A program made the translations under genes and the position numbers. The notes below the pieces were generated by a model. It did no database searches, was not told the origin of the DNA, and saw only the letters and a list, made by a program, of their open reading frames with translations. This document shows positions 1 through 7,350 of a stretch of 32,483 nucleotides of DNA, piece after piece (positions within the stretch are counted from its first letter, which is position 1; each line of letters starts with the position of its first letter). The stretch is from Mycobacterium attenuatum. Lineage in GTDB: Bacteria > Actinomycetota > Actinomycetes > Mycobacteriales > Mycobacteriaceae. Location: contig NZ_UPHT01000136.1 of the NCBI RefSeq assembly GCF_900566085.1, positions 1 to 32,483 on the forward strand. The letters run 5' to 3'.

Positions 1-529
1 CGGCCCCGCCGTGCCCGCCGGCCCCACCGTTGCCGAAGAACCAGGCGTTACCGCCTGCGCCGCCGGGCTGTCCAGGTGAGCCGGACCCCCCATCACCGCC
101 GTCGCCCCACAGAAACCCGCCCGGGCCGCCGGCCTGCCCGGTGCCCGGCGTGCCATTGGTGCCCTTGCCGATCAATGGGGTCCCCAACAAGGCATTGGTG
201 GGCCAATTGATCACCGCCAACAGGTCCTGCTCGAGGGTCTGTGCGGCGTTGGCAGCCTCGGTGGCCGTGTAGGCAGTCGCGGCGCCGTTCAACGTTTGCA
301 CGAACTGGGCATGAAACGCCACCGCCTGTGCGCTGAGCGCCTGAAAGGCCTGCGCATGTTCGGAAAACAGCGAAGCCACTGCCGCCGATACCTCGTCACC
401 GGCGGCGGCCATGAGCCCGGTAATTCGGGGCGTCGCAGCCGCATTCGCGGCGTTCACCGCCGAGCCGATACCCGCCAAATCCGACGCCGCCGAAGCCACA
501 AAATCGGGGAACGCCACCACATACGACAT
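1..529 (-). CDS. PE_PGRS family protein, N-terminal part (3' end outside window)
   Basis: The minus strand reads from an ATG at 529 through a typical PE domain beginning MSYVVAFPDFVASAASDLAG, with the alanine-rich helical segments ITGLMAAAGDEVSAAVASLF and AQAFQALSAQAVAFHAQF. A linker with NWPTNALLGTPLIGKGTNGT follows at about residues 110-130, and then glycine/asparagine-rich PGRS repeats (GGDGGSGS, GGAGGNAWF, GGAGGHGG) run to the window edge. An AGGGG-like ribosome binding site lies about 6 bases before the ATG. PE domains in this family usually direct export through ESX-5 to the mycobacterial cell surface; the role of this protein is not known. Only about 176 codons are visible, so the full length and any C-terminal domain cannot be judged. 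The DosR-like palindrome about 90 bp upstream may link it to hypoxia. Family assignment is very secure; orthology to a named gene is not claimed. Confidence 0.93.
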   Translation of the reverse strand, partial: MSYVVAFPDFVASAASDLAGIGSAVNAANAAATPRITGLMAAAGDEVSAAVASLFSEHAQAFQALSAQAVAFHAQFVQTLNGAATAYTATEAANAAQTLEQDLLAVINWPTNALLGTPLIGKGTNGTPGTGQAGGPGGFLWGDGGDGGSGSPGQPGGAGGNAWFFGNGGAGGHGGA

Positions 530-591
530 CGCTGCCCCTCCCAGGTCACCGATACCCCAATGAATCCGACAAACAGGAAACGTGTCCAGAC

Positions 592-616
592 CGTAACCCT
601 CCGAAATCCGGTTACG
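592..616. promoter_or_regulatory. Inverted repeat upstream of PE_PGRS
   Basis: CGTAACC at 592-598 and GGTTACG at 610-616 form a perfect 7-bp inverted repeat around an 11-bp spacer, 63 bp upstream of the PE_PGRS start and next to the DosR-like box. It could be an operator or a chance palindrome; no family of regulators is identified. Confidence 0.3.
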
Positions 617-618
617 TA

Positions 619-632
619 GGGGCTAAAGTCCC
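619..632. promoter_or_regulatory. DosR-like binding box
   Basis: GGGGCTAAAGTCCC matches 13 of 14 positions of the core of the dormancy-regulon motif (GGGACTWWAGTCCC in TTSGGGACTWWAGTCCCSAA); the outer TTS/SAA arms are not conserved here. It sits 90 bp upstream of the PE_PGRS start codon, a spacing compatible with activation by the hypoxia/NO response regulator DosR. Function is inferred from the motif alone. Confidence 0.5.
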
Positions 633-763
633 TTGGCGTACCCCGAACCCGGCAACGACGCGCCGATCCGCCCTGCGCACTCGACTGCGGAGATCCCCAA
701 AATGCGCTGAACCAAATAGGTTCTGGGAGATGGCCTCAGGGCGAAGCACGGGCTACTGCCCGG

Positions 764-1255
764 TTAGGAGTTCTGGGTGGCTTGTGATGGCGAGCCGATG
801 ACGCCGTCGCGCGTGTAGGCGTGGATGCCGAGGGTGGTCAGGTAGCAGCGGCGCTGGCGGTGTGGTCGTTGGTCTGCCATCCCTGACGCAAGTAGTTGGG
901 TAGGTGGCGAGCAGGATCGAGGTTTCGAGTTCCGGCGTGCATGTCGTCCTGGTTGCTACTGTCGATTCTGCGGCGGTGCGGGCCTCGGTCCAGACTTCGC
1001 GGCTGGGGTATGGGCGTCGTGGACTGGTTGACCTGCTGGACGACGTTGGTAAGTACCGCGTTGCCGCCGTGGCCGTTGACGACGATCAACCCGGCGGTGT
1101 TTTGTTGCGCCAGCGATTCGGTGGTGTCAGCGACAATCGTGGCGAGGGTGGTGGCGCTGATGCTGACGGTTGCCGCGGTAGGCGGCGTGTTCGTGGGAGC
1201 AACCGAACGCGACCCGTGGTATCTGAAACACGTTGTGGTGCCGACTAATTCATGA
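764..1255 (-). pseudogene. Creatininase-family hydrolase remnant
   Basis: Pieces of a creatininase-family (MftE-like) hydrolase are recognisable in different minus-strand frames. They are GCSHEHAAYRG near 1175-1200, TVSISATTLATIVADTTESL followed by GLIVVNGHGGNAVLTNVVQQ near 1060-1165 (NGHGGN is the metal-site signature), DDMHAGTRNL near 915-950, and LTTLGIHAYTRDGVIGSPSQ near 780-840, ending at a TAA at 764-766. At least two frame changes separate them, and the N-terminal part with its first metal ligands is missing. The 5' end is fused directly to the broken flavin monooxygenase reading frame around 1250. Intact family members hydrolyse amide bonds in cyclic or small substrates with divalent metal. 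This copy cannot make a full enzyme. Exact breakpoints are approximate. Confidence 0.75.
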
Positions 1256-1586
1256 CGCCAGCGACCCGCGCACCGTCCAGCGGGGCGCTGTGGTCCCAGC
1301 GGGCGCTGTGGAACACGCTGCCCGCCGACCCGTCGAGGCCCTTGATGTCGGGGGCAGCGCGGGTGATGCGACACCTGTGGCGGCGATGACGACGTCGGCC
1401 TCGTCGGATTCGCCGGTGGATGTCTCGATGCGCCAACGACTTCCGCCGTGCTCGAGGCGGTGGACCTCACCTCGCGCAGCTTGATGGCGGCCAGCACCCC
1501 GGCCATTCCGACTCCGATGGTGACGAAGCCCAGATCGGTCCGATGCGGGCCGACACGGACCGAGTTGGTTGAGTCGACGCGCTCAC
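1246..1586 (-). pseudogene. Flavin-containing/Baeyer-Villiger monooxygenase remnant
   Basis: Just after the alcohol dehydrogenase stop, the minus strand encodes LGFVTIGVGMAGVLAAIKLR, a Rossmann FAD-binding segment with GxGxxG as G-V-G-M-A-G, in one frame. In another frame it encodes CPDIKGLDGSAGSVFHSARW followed by DHSAPLDGARVA, which resembles the central part of bacterial FAD monooxygenases (the PxxxGLxxFxGxxxHSxxW block). The two frames are not continuous, the stretch between them is shorter than in an intact enzyme, and the sequence stops before the NADPH-binding GxGxxG, where the creatininase remnant begins. A possible GTG start lies at 1586, 2 bases after the dehydrogenase stop, so the gene was probably once co-transcribed with it. 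Intact homologues insert oxygen into ketones or hydroxylate N or S atoms. Whether it was a Baeyer-Villiger or another FMO type cannot be told. Confidence 0.75.
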
Positions 1587-1588
1587 GG

Positions 1589-2695
1589 TCACGGGGTGAT
1601 CACTCCGTGCACGGGCAGCAGACCGGCACCCTCACCGGCCATGGTGGCCAGCAGGTCCTCGGCGTCGTCGAGGCGCGCGCAGCGTCGCGGCAGGCCCTCG
1701 AACGGGTAGCGCCCCGATGCCAGTAGCGCCAGCGCAGCCCGGTAGGCCACGACGTCAACCCCGAGCGCACCAAGAATGCGCAGCTCCTTGAACACCACCA
1801 AGTCGGGTGAGAACCCGGGCGCCCCGGCGCCGACGCCTCTGGTGCCCGCGACCACGACCGTCCCGGCGGGCCGCGCAAGCGCGATCGCCTGTGCGAACGC
1901 TGCCGGCGCCTTGGCGGTGACGTCGACGACGACGTCGGCCAGCCCACCCGTCGCGTCATGCAGCGCGGCCACGGGGTCGTCCGCGGCGACGTCGACGGCG
2001 AGGTCAACCCCGAACTCGGAAGCCAGTGCCAGCCGGTCGGCGTCGCGGGGACCCAGCCCGGTCAGCATGACGAATGCCGCGCCGGCCTCCTTGGCCGCCA
2101 CTGCGGCGCACAGACCCCGGACACCCGGTCCGAGGACCGCGACCACGTCACCCAGAGTCGTTCCTGAAAGCGTTGCGCCCCAACGTATTCCAGCCCCTAG
2201 AGGATTGAACAGAGTGGCCACCGCGGGAGCCAGCCCGGCCGGGACCGGCAACACCATCGAGTCGGGCGCCAGGTATTGGTATTCGGCGTAGCCGCCCCAC
2301 AGGCCCGGCGCACGGTCAACCGGGATGAAGCCGTACATGTCGGTTAGCCCATGGCGTGCACAGCGGCGGTACTCGCCGGCGAGGCAATTCGCGCACTGGC
2401 GGCACGACTGGAACACCTCGACCGCCACCCGGTCGCCCACGGCGACCCCCCAGCGCCGGGCCGCCTGCGGCCCGATCGCCTCGATGATCCCCACGGTTTC
2501 GTGACCGGGAACGAACGCGAAGCCACCGCTGAGTTCTCCGGTGTACTGCTCGTGGTCGGTGCCGCACAATCCGCAGGCTTCCACCCGCACCAGCGCGTCG
2601 TCAGCGCCGGCGTCGGGCACCGGCAGCTCTCGGACAACCAGGCGGCGCGGCGCCTCTAGGACTAAGGCCCGCGATGTCGCGGCGTCCGAGCTCAT
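1589..2695 (-). CDS. Zinc-dependent alcohol dehydrogenase (MDR family)
   Basis: The 368-residue protein is a medium-chain dehydrogenase/reductase that should interconvert an alcohol and a ketone or aldehyde using NAD(P). Catalytic zinc ligands are visible in GLCGTDH (C44) and GHE (H65, E66), and the structural zinc cysteines C98, C101, C104 and C112 are all present. A Rossmann glycine motif GPGVRG follows in the C-terminal half. An open frame extends upstream to 3109, but the ATG at 2695 is preceded by AGAGGTGG at good spacing and gives the normal family length, so I chose it. The gene starts 26 bp after the carboxylesterase stop on the same strand, and a degenerate monooxygenase follows after 2 bp. 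Together these suggest one former catabolic operon. Substrate unknown; family assignment is secure. Confidence 0.9.
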   Translation of the reverse strand: MSSDAATSRALVLEAPRRLVVRELPVPDAGADDALVRVEACGLCGTDHEQYTGELSGGFAFVPGHETVGIIEAIGPQAARRWGVAVGDRVAVEVFQSCRQCANCLAGEYRRCARHGLTDMYGFIPVDRAPGLWGGYAEYQYLAPDSMVLPVPAGLAPAVATLFNPLGAGIRWGATLSGTTLGDVVAVLGPGVRGLCAAVAAKEAGAAFVMLTGLGPRDADRLALASEFGVDLAVDVAADDPVAALHDATGGLADVVVDVTAKAPAAFAQAIALARPAGTVVVAGTRGVGAGAPGFSPDLVVFKELRILGALGVDVVAYRAALALLASGRYPFEGLPRRCARLDDAEDLLATMAGEGAGLLPVHGVITP

Positions 2696-2721
2696 CGCAC
2701 CCACCTCTCGATCCGTCGCGG

Positions 2722-4266
2722 CTACCGGAAGCCCACGACCTCGGTGCCCCAGGCAGCTCGGATGTGGCCGTCGAGATCGCGGGCAACGGTGTCGGTTCTG
2801 TTGATGACCAGGCAGGACCGGTGGGGGTCGTCGTAGGACGGCCAGTCCGGCTCGCCCGCCGTGCCCGAGGGCTTGCCGTGCCTGGCGAAGTTGACCCACC
2901 GGGTCCGGACTCTTTCCGACACCGCCTTGGCGGTCCGGACGCCGCCCAGCCGCAGCGTGGGGTCGTGTGGTCCGCCGAGATTGCCCCAGACATAAGGCAA
3001 TTCGGTCGCGTGTGCGGCGTTGACCAGCAGCAGCTTCAGCAACGGCGTCGAATAGTCGAAGCGGTACAGATATACCGGCGCCACCGTGCGATGTCCGTCG
3101 GCCAGCCACACCGAGGGCATCCGGAACCCGACATCGGTGGCGATGCTCAGCGGCCGCGCCTTGCGCCGGATGCGCGAATAGGCCAGTCCGATCTCTTCCT
3201 CGGTGGGCAATTGCAGGTCGGGCTGTTCAGCGGCGATCTGGGTGAACATCGACGTGATCGCGTGCGGGGTGATCGGCATCAACGGCGAGCGCATCAACCG
3301 GAACAGCGCCGCCTCGTGCTTGTTGGTGCCGATGATCAACGGCACGGGCTGGGAGCGGCCCTCCTGCGCCACCTTGACCGGGTAGTCGTCCAACAGATCG
3401 CCGTCGACGATCGGGACGAACGCAAGCGTGCCGGGATTACGCACCGGAACCTCGTCGAACACTTCTTTTGCCGCGGCGACGATCCCGGCGATGGGGACAT
3501 CGACCAACCGGTCCGCCTCGGACGCGGCGATCCCCAGCTTGTCCAGAATGCACACCGCCGCCCGCCGTGCCCGGTCGCGGTCGTATACCGAGGTGGCCGG
3601 CGAACTCTGGGCGATCGCGCGCCCGAACAGCCCGGCCGCCGCCGGGACGGCCAGCAGCGTCGTGACAATCCCCGCTCCCGCGGATTCGCCGAACAGCGTG
3701 ACGTTGCCGGGATCACCGCCGAACTCCGCGATGTTGTCGCGGATCCATTGCAACGCGGCCAGCACGTCGCGCAGCCCGATATTGGAGTCGAAACCGCGCC
3801 GCGCGCTGCCCAACGACGACAGGTCGAGAAAACCCAGCACTCCGAGCCGGTAGTTGATGGTCACCACCACCACGTCGCCGCTGGCCGCCAGACGCCGGCC
3901 GTCGTAGAGGGGCTGGCTGCCCGACCCGAGCAGGTAGGCGCCACCGTGCAGCCATACCATCACGGGCTTGCCGTCGCCGGGCTCGACGCCGGCCGGGGCC
4001 CAGATGTTCAGTCGCAGACAGTCCTCGCCCTGGGGCGCTCCCAGATCCAGTGGCATGTTCGGGACGACCGGCTGCGGGCAGGCCGGGCCGAAGCTGGTGG
4101 CGTCGGCCACCTCGGTCCATCGCTGAGGCGGTTGCGGCGCCCGGAAGCGCAGGTCACGCAGCGGCGGCGCGGCATACCGCACGCCCTTCCAGGTCTTGGC
4201 CCGCACGTCGCCGGTGCCCCGGACCGGGCCGTAGCTGGTTTCGACCACGCAGTCGTCGATCGCCAT
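2722..4266 (-). CDS. Type B carboxylesterase (para-nitrobenzyl esterase-like)
   Basis: This 514-residue serine hydrolase has the full alpha/beta-hydrolase type B signature: EDCLRLNIWAP at about 81-91, the oxyanion hole HGGAYLLGSG at 107-116, and the nucleophile elbow FGESAGAG with S195. Candidate acid and base residues lie in GTNKHEAALF and AHATELPYVWG. It should hydrolyse carboxylic esters in the cytoplasm, as no signal peptide is seen. The ATG at 4266 has GGGAG about 9 bases upstream; an open frame to 4308 adds only an unlikely MVNLSQGTARGVSA leader. By position and product it corresponds to M. tuberculosis Rv1104/Rv1105, which I recall being annotated as two fragments of such an esterase; here the frame is continuous. 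It is first in a run with the alcohol dehydrogenase. Confidence 0.92.
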   Translation of the reverse strand: MAIDDCVVETSYGPVRGTGDVRAKTWKGVRYAAPPLRDLRFRAPQPPQRWTEVADATSFGPACPQPVVPNMPLDLGAPQGEDCLRLNIWAPAGVEPGDGKPVMVWLHGGAYLLGSGSQPLYDGRRLAASGDVVVVTINYRLGVLGFLDLSSLGSARRGFDSNIGLRDVLAALQWIRDNIAEFGGDPGNVTLFGESAGAGIVTTLLAVPAAAGLFGRAIAQSSPATSVYDRDRARRAAVCILDKLGIAASEADRLVDVPIAGIVAAAKEVFDEVPVRNPGTLAFVPIVDGDLLDDYPVKVAQEGRSQPVPLIIGTNKHEAALFRLMRSPLMPITPHAITSMFTQIAAEQPDLQLPTEEEIGLAYSRIRRKARPLSIATDVGFRMPSVWLADGHRTVAPVYLYRFDYSTPLLKLLLVNAAHATELPYVWGNLGGPHDPTLRLGGVRTAKAVSERVRTRWVNFARHGKPSGTAGEPDWPSYDDPHRSCLVINRTDTVARDLDGHIRAAWGTEVVGFR

Positions 4267-4708
4267 TGCTGAAACTCCCCTGGCAGTGCCTTGACTCAGG
4301 TTAACCACCGCCCGCCCACCGACTCCGATGGCCTGGCCCGGGGAGTCACGTGAGCAGGCTGCGATCCATCGCCCAACTCAGTGACGCCGGCACATTGCGA
4401 CGCGGGACTACCGCGCGGCAGGACGAGATTGACGGTCGCCGAGTTCCCGGCATTCACTACTGGATTTGGCCGCCGCACCCACCGACGGCGCGCCAGCAGT
4501 GGCCCGATCGACGCCGAATCCGCGCTACCAACCACTCTGGCCGGCCGAACCGAGGGCGCACTACCCGCGACTGTTGAGCCCGATACCTGCGTCACACTTG
4601 CCGCAAGCCGCCAAATAGCTTGCGTAGCGGCGCTCTTGGACACACGCACCTGAGTGAAAGGTCAGCGCTAGGGTCGGTCAAGATCGGGCAACCAGCGCAC
4701 GCGTCACG
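4267..4708. other. Intergenic stretch without a convincing gene
   Basis: This 442-bp gap lies between two minus-strand genes, downstream of the gamma-glutamyltransferase-like gene and upstream of the esterase. Open frames exist on both strands (4381-4653 plus, 4296-4649 minus), but neither has a clear ribosome binding site or recognisable residues, as expected for chance frames in GC-rich DNA. It should hold the esterase promoter. Confidence 0.5.
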
Positions 4709-6292
4709 CTAGAAACCGACCGCCTGGCCATCGCGCCGAGGATCGCTTGCAGCCAGGTAACCGCCGTCCAGACACCAGATCGCCTGGCAGCTACCGAATT
4801 GGTTGTAGTCGTCGACCGTGACCAGCTCATGGCCGCGTCGAGCCAACTCGTCGACGGTGGTCGCCGGAAAGCCGTCCTCGACGGTGACCTGCATGCCCTG
4901 CACCACGCGGAAGCGTGGACCGTCGCATGCAGCTTGCGGATTTTGACCGTAGTCGACGATGCGCACCATGACTTGCGTTTGGCCCTGGGGCTGCATGGTG
5001 CCACCCATGACCCCGAAGCTCATCACCGGTGCGCCGTCCTTCGTCACGAAGCCGGGAACGATGGTGTGGTACGGCCGCTTGCCCGGACCGACCTGATTCG
5101 GATGGCCCTGCTGTGCAACGAAATTCGCGCCACGATTATGCAACGAGATGCCGGTGCCGGGGACTACCACGCCAGAGCCGAAGCCCATGTTGTTGGACTG
5201 GATCATCGACACCATCATCCCGGCGCTGTCTGCTGCCGTGAGGTAAACCGTTCCGCCGCTTGGCGTGCCGGCGGCAAACGACTGCGCCCGCCGCAGGTCG
5301 ATCTGGGCTGCCCTGTTGGCCAGGTACTCGTCGTCGAGGAGTTGGGCCGGACCAAGTTGCATGTAATCAGGGTCGCCGACATAGGCGTACGCGTCGGCGA
5401 AGGCCAGTTTGATCGCCTCGATCTGCACATGCACACTGTCGGCTGAATCGACACCAAAAGCGGCCATATCGAAGTGCTGCAGAATACCCAAGGCGATCAA
5501 CGCGACGATGCCCTGACCATTCGGCGGAATCTCGTGCACCGTGTAGCCGCGGTAACCATGGCTGATCGGTGTCACCCAGTCCGCCCGGTGTGCGGCAAGG
5601 TCGTTCACCGTCATGACCGCACCGTGCGACCGCGCATGTGTCGCCATGACTTCCGCCAGCCGCCCGTGGTAGAAGACGGCCCCGTTGCTGGCCGCGATCC
5701 TTTCCAGCGTGTCCGCATGGTCGGGGAACCGGAAGGCCTCGCCGGCCCGTGGGGCGCGTCCATCGGGCAGGAACGCCTCATCGAAGCCCGGTTGACCCGC
5801 AAGCAATGACACTTGCGCTGCCCACTGCCGGGCGATTGTCGGCGACACCGGGAATCCGTTGCGGCCGTACTGGATTGCGGGCTCGAAGAGCGTGGCGAAG
5901 GGCAGCCGCCCGAATCGGGTATGTAATTCGGTCCACGCCGACACCGCCCCGGGCACAGTCACCGAATTCCAACCCAGGTTCGGTACACCCTGCCCGCCGA
6001 AATACTGCGGCGTCCATCCGGCCGGTGAGCGCCCCGAGGCGTTGAGGCCATGTAATTGCCCGCCGTCCCACACGATCGCAAAAGCGTCCGAACCAATGCC
6101 GTTAGACACGGGTTCGGCCAAGGTCAACGTGATCGCGGTGGCCAGCACGGCATCAACGGCGTTGCCGCCCTGAGCCAGCATTCGCAACCCGGCCTGCGCC
6201 GCAAGGGGCTGGGAGGTGCAGACCACATTGCGCGCCAGCATCGGTGTCCGCGGCCATCGATAGGGAAGTTCCCAGGAGGGCGACACGGTCAC
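4709..6292 (-). CDS. Gamma-glutamyltransferase family protein
   Basis: The 527-residue protein is an Ntn-hydrolase of the gamma-glutamyltransferase family, which cuts and transfers gamma-glutamyl groups of glutathione-like amides. Recognisable blocks are ASQPL-like CTSQPLAAQAGLRMLAQGGN at 25-44, GIGSDAF at 65-71, the GYTVHEIPPNGQG segment at 249-261, and the autocleavage site GGTVYLTAAD, where T348 is the likely nucleophile freed by self-processing. FGSGVVVPGTGISLHNRGANF at 371-391 follows, matching the conserved substrate-site region. No signal peptide is visible, so it resembles the soluble YwrD-like group more than periplasmic Ggt. The GTG start (6290-6292) overlaps the TGA of the upstream cupin gene as GTGA, implying translational coupling. 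Mycobacteria use mycothiol rather than glutathione, so the substrate is open. Confidence 0.88.
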   Translation of the reverse strand: MTVSPSWELPYRWPRTPMLARNVVCTSQPLAAQAGLRMLAQGGNAVDAVLATAITLTLAEPVSNGIGSDAFAIVWDGGQLHGLNASGRSPAGWTPQYFGGQGVPNLGWNSVTVPGAVSAWTELHTRFGRLPFATLFEPAIQYGRNGFPVSPTIARQWAAQVSLLAGQPGFDEAFLPDGRAPRAGEAFRFPDHADTLERIAASNGAVFYHGRLAEVMATHARSHGAVMTVNDLAAHRADWVTPISHGYRGYTVHEIPPNGQGIVALIALGILQHFDMAAFGVDSADSVHVQIEAIKLAFADAYAYVGDPDYMQLGPAQLLDDEYLANRAAQIDLRRAQSFAAGTPSGGTVYLTAADSAGMMVSMIQSNNMGFGSGVVVPGTGISLHNRGANFVAQQGHPNQVGPGKRPYHTIVPGFVTKDGAPVMSFGVMGGTMQPQGQTQVMVRIVDYGQNPQAACDGPRFRVVQGMQVTVEDGFPATTVDELARRGHELVTVDDYNQFGSCQAIWCLDGGYLAASDPRRDGQAVGF

Positions 6293-7350
6293 TCTCCCAT
6301 TCCTGGCTCGTCGACCGGGTTGTTGCGTGTCACGATCAATGGATCGGTGTTGGTGAACGGGAACTGCGGCAGGTCCTCGATGTGGGTGTTGAACGTGGCG
6401 GCCAGGACCTCGCGCGAATACGCACTGACCGAGGCGCGGTACCCGATATCACCCGGGGTGGGCTGGTCAAAGAAGATCGCAAAGTGGATGTCGGGTGCAT
6501 CGACCACCTCGATGTGGTGGGGATAGGCACGCGGAACGAAGTACACGTCGCCCTGCTGGAGGTAATACGTGTCGAGCGATCCGTCGGGATCCATGACCGT
6601 CATCCGCGCAGAACCTGTTTGCACGTAACCCATCTCAGCGGTGACCGGATGCCAGTGCGGCTCGCGCATCCCGTCCTCACGCACGCGCAGCGAGTACATG
6701 GACAGGTCCTTCAGCGCCGGCCAGAACTGCACCCGCGCCAGCCGCGCCGACCCGACGGCAATGCCGACCGGCGGGCTCTGCGCCTCCACGGAGAACTTGT
6801 GCGGATCGTTAAACCAGGCAGTGGAAGGGATATTCGGCTTTCCGACCCGCGCCGCCAGGGCGCGATCGGTGGTGTCGCGGCGCAGCGCAGCAAAGTCTGA
6901 GGCGGGCAAGTCGTAAGTGTTGCCCAGGACCGCGTCGGTCATGGCCCCGAAAGCCGCGCCCAGGCCGAAATCCTCCGGGCGCTCACTGCGGAAGGCGATG
7001 ATGAACTCCGCCACGCCCTCACCGATGTTTTCGATATGGTGCAGCGATCCCGAATCGATGTGGAACATGTCTCCGGCACTGACCGTGAAGCTTGCGAACT
7101 GGCTGTAGGTGTCCAGGACCGAGACCAGCGCGGTTCCCGAGACGCAATAGGTCAACTCGTTGGCATTGGCATGCCAATGCGGCGTACGCATCGCGCCCGG
7201 ATTGATGACCACCCGTTTGATCGACATTCCGCGCAGCATCGGGAAGTTGTCGGCCGTCAGGCGCCGGATCGAGCCCAGGTCTGACTCCTCGACGACCTCA
7301 CCGTCAACCAGGGAGGCCGCATGCCGGCTCGAACGAGCAATAGTTGCCAC
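6289..7350 (-). CDS. Bicupin protein, oxalate decarboxylase-like
   Basis: With the GTG start at 7350, preceded by GAGGAA at 6 bases, the protein has 353 residues and two cupin domains. Each keeps a full metal site: H58, H60, E65 (PHWHANANE) with H104 (GSLHHIENIG) in the first, and H232, H234, E239 (PHWHPVTAE) with H278 (YPHHIEV) in the second. This pattern is that of Mn-dependent oxalate decarboxylases and related bicupins, which convert oxalate to formate and CO2. The flexible lid residues that decide decarboxylase versus oxidase activity cannot be assigned by eye. An open frame continues to an ATG at 7584, but its extra 78 residues look unlike a cupin lead-in. The gene is coupled to the gamma-glutamyltransferase-like gene by a 4-bp overlap. 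Fold is secure; substrate is inference. Confidence 0.88.
   Translation of the reverse strand: MATIARSSRHAASLVDGEVVEESDLGSIRRLTADNFPMLRGMSIKRVVINPGAMRTPHWHANANELTYCVSGTALVSVLDTYSQFASFTVSAGDMFHIDSGSLHHIENIGEGVAEFIIAFRSERPEDFGLGAAFGAMTDAVLGNTYDLPASDFAALRRDTTDRALAARVGKPNIPSTAWFNDPHKFSVEAQSPPVGIAVGSARLARVQFWPALKDLSMYSLRVREDGMREPHWHPVTAEMGYVQTGSARMTVMDPDGSLDTYYLQQGDVYFVPRAYPHHIEVVDAPDIHFAIFFDQPTPGDIGYRASVSAYSREVLAATFNTHIEDLPQFPFTNTDPLIVTRNNPVDEPGMGE

Noticed and set aside
2674..4272. Plus-strand 532-codon frame opposite the esterase
   Set aside because: Arg/Gly/Asp/Gln-rich antisense shadow; the minus strand carries a complete esterase with all motifs.
4381..4653. Short plus-strand frame between esterase and GGT genes
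   Set aside because: No ribosome binding site, no recognisable sequence, and an equally long frame exists on the other strand.
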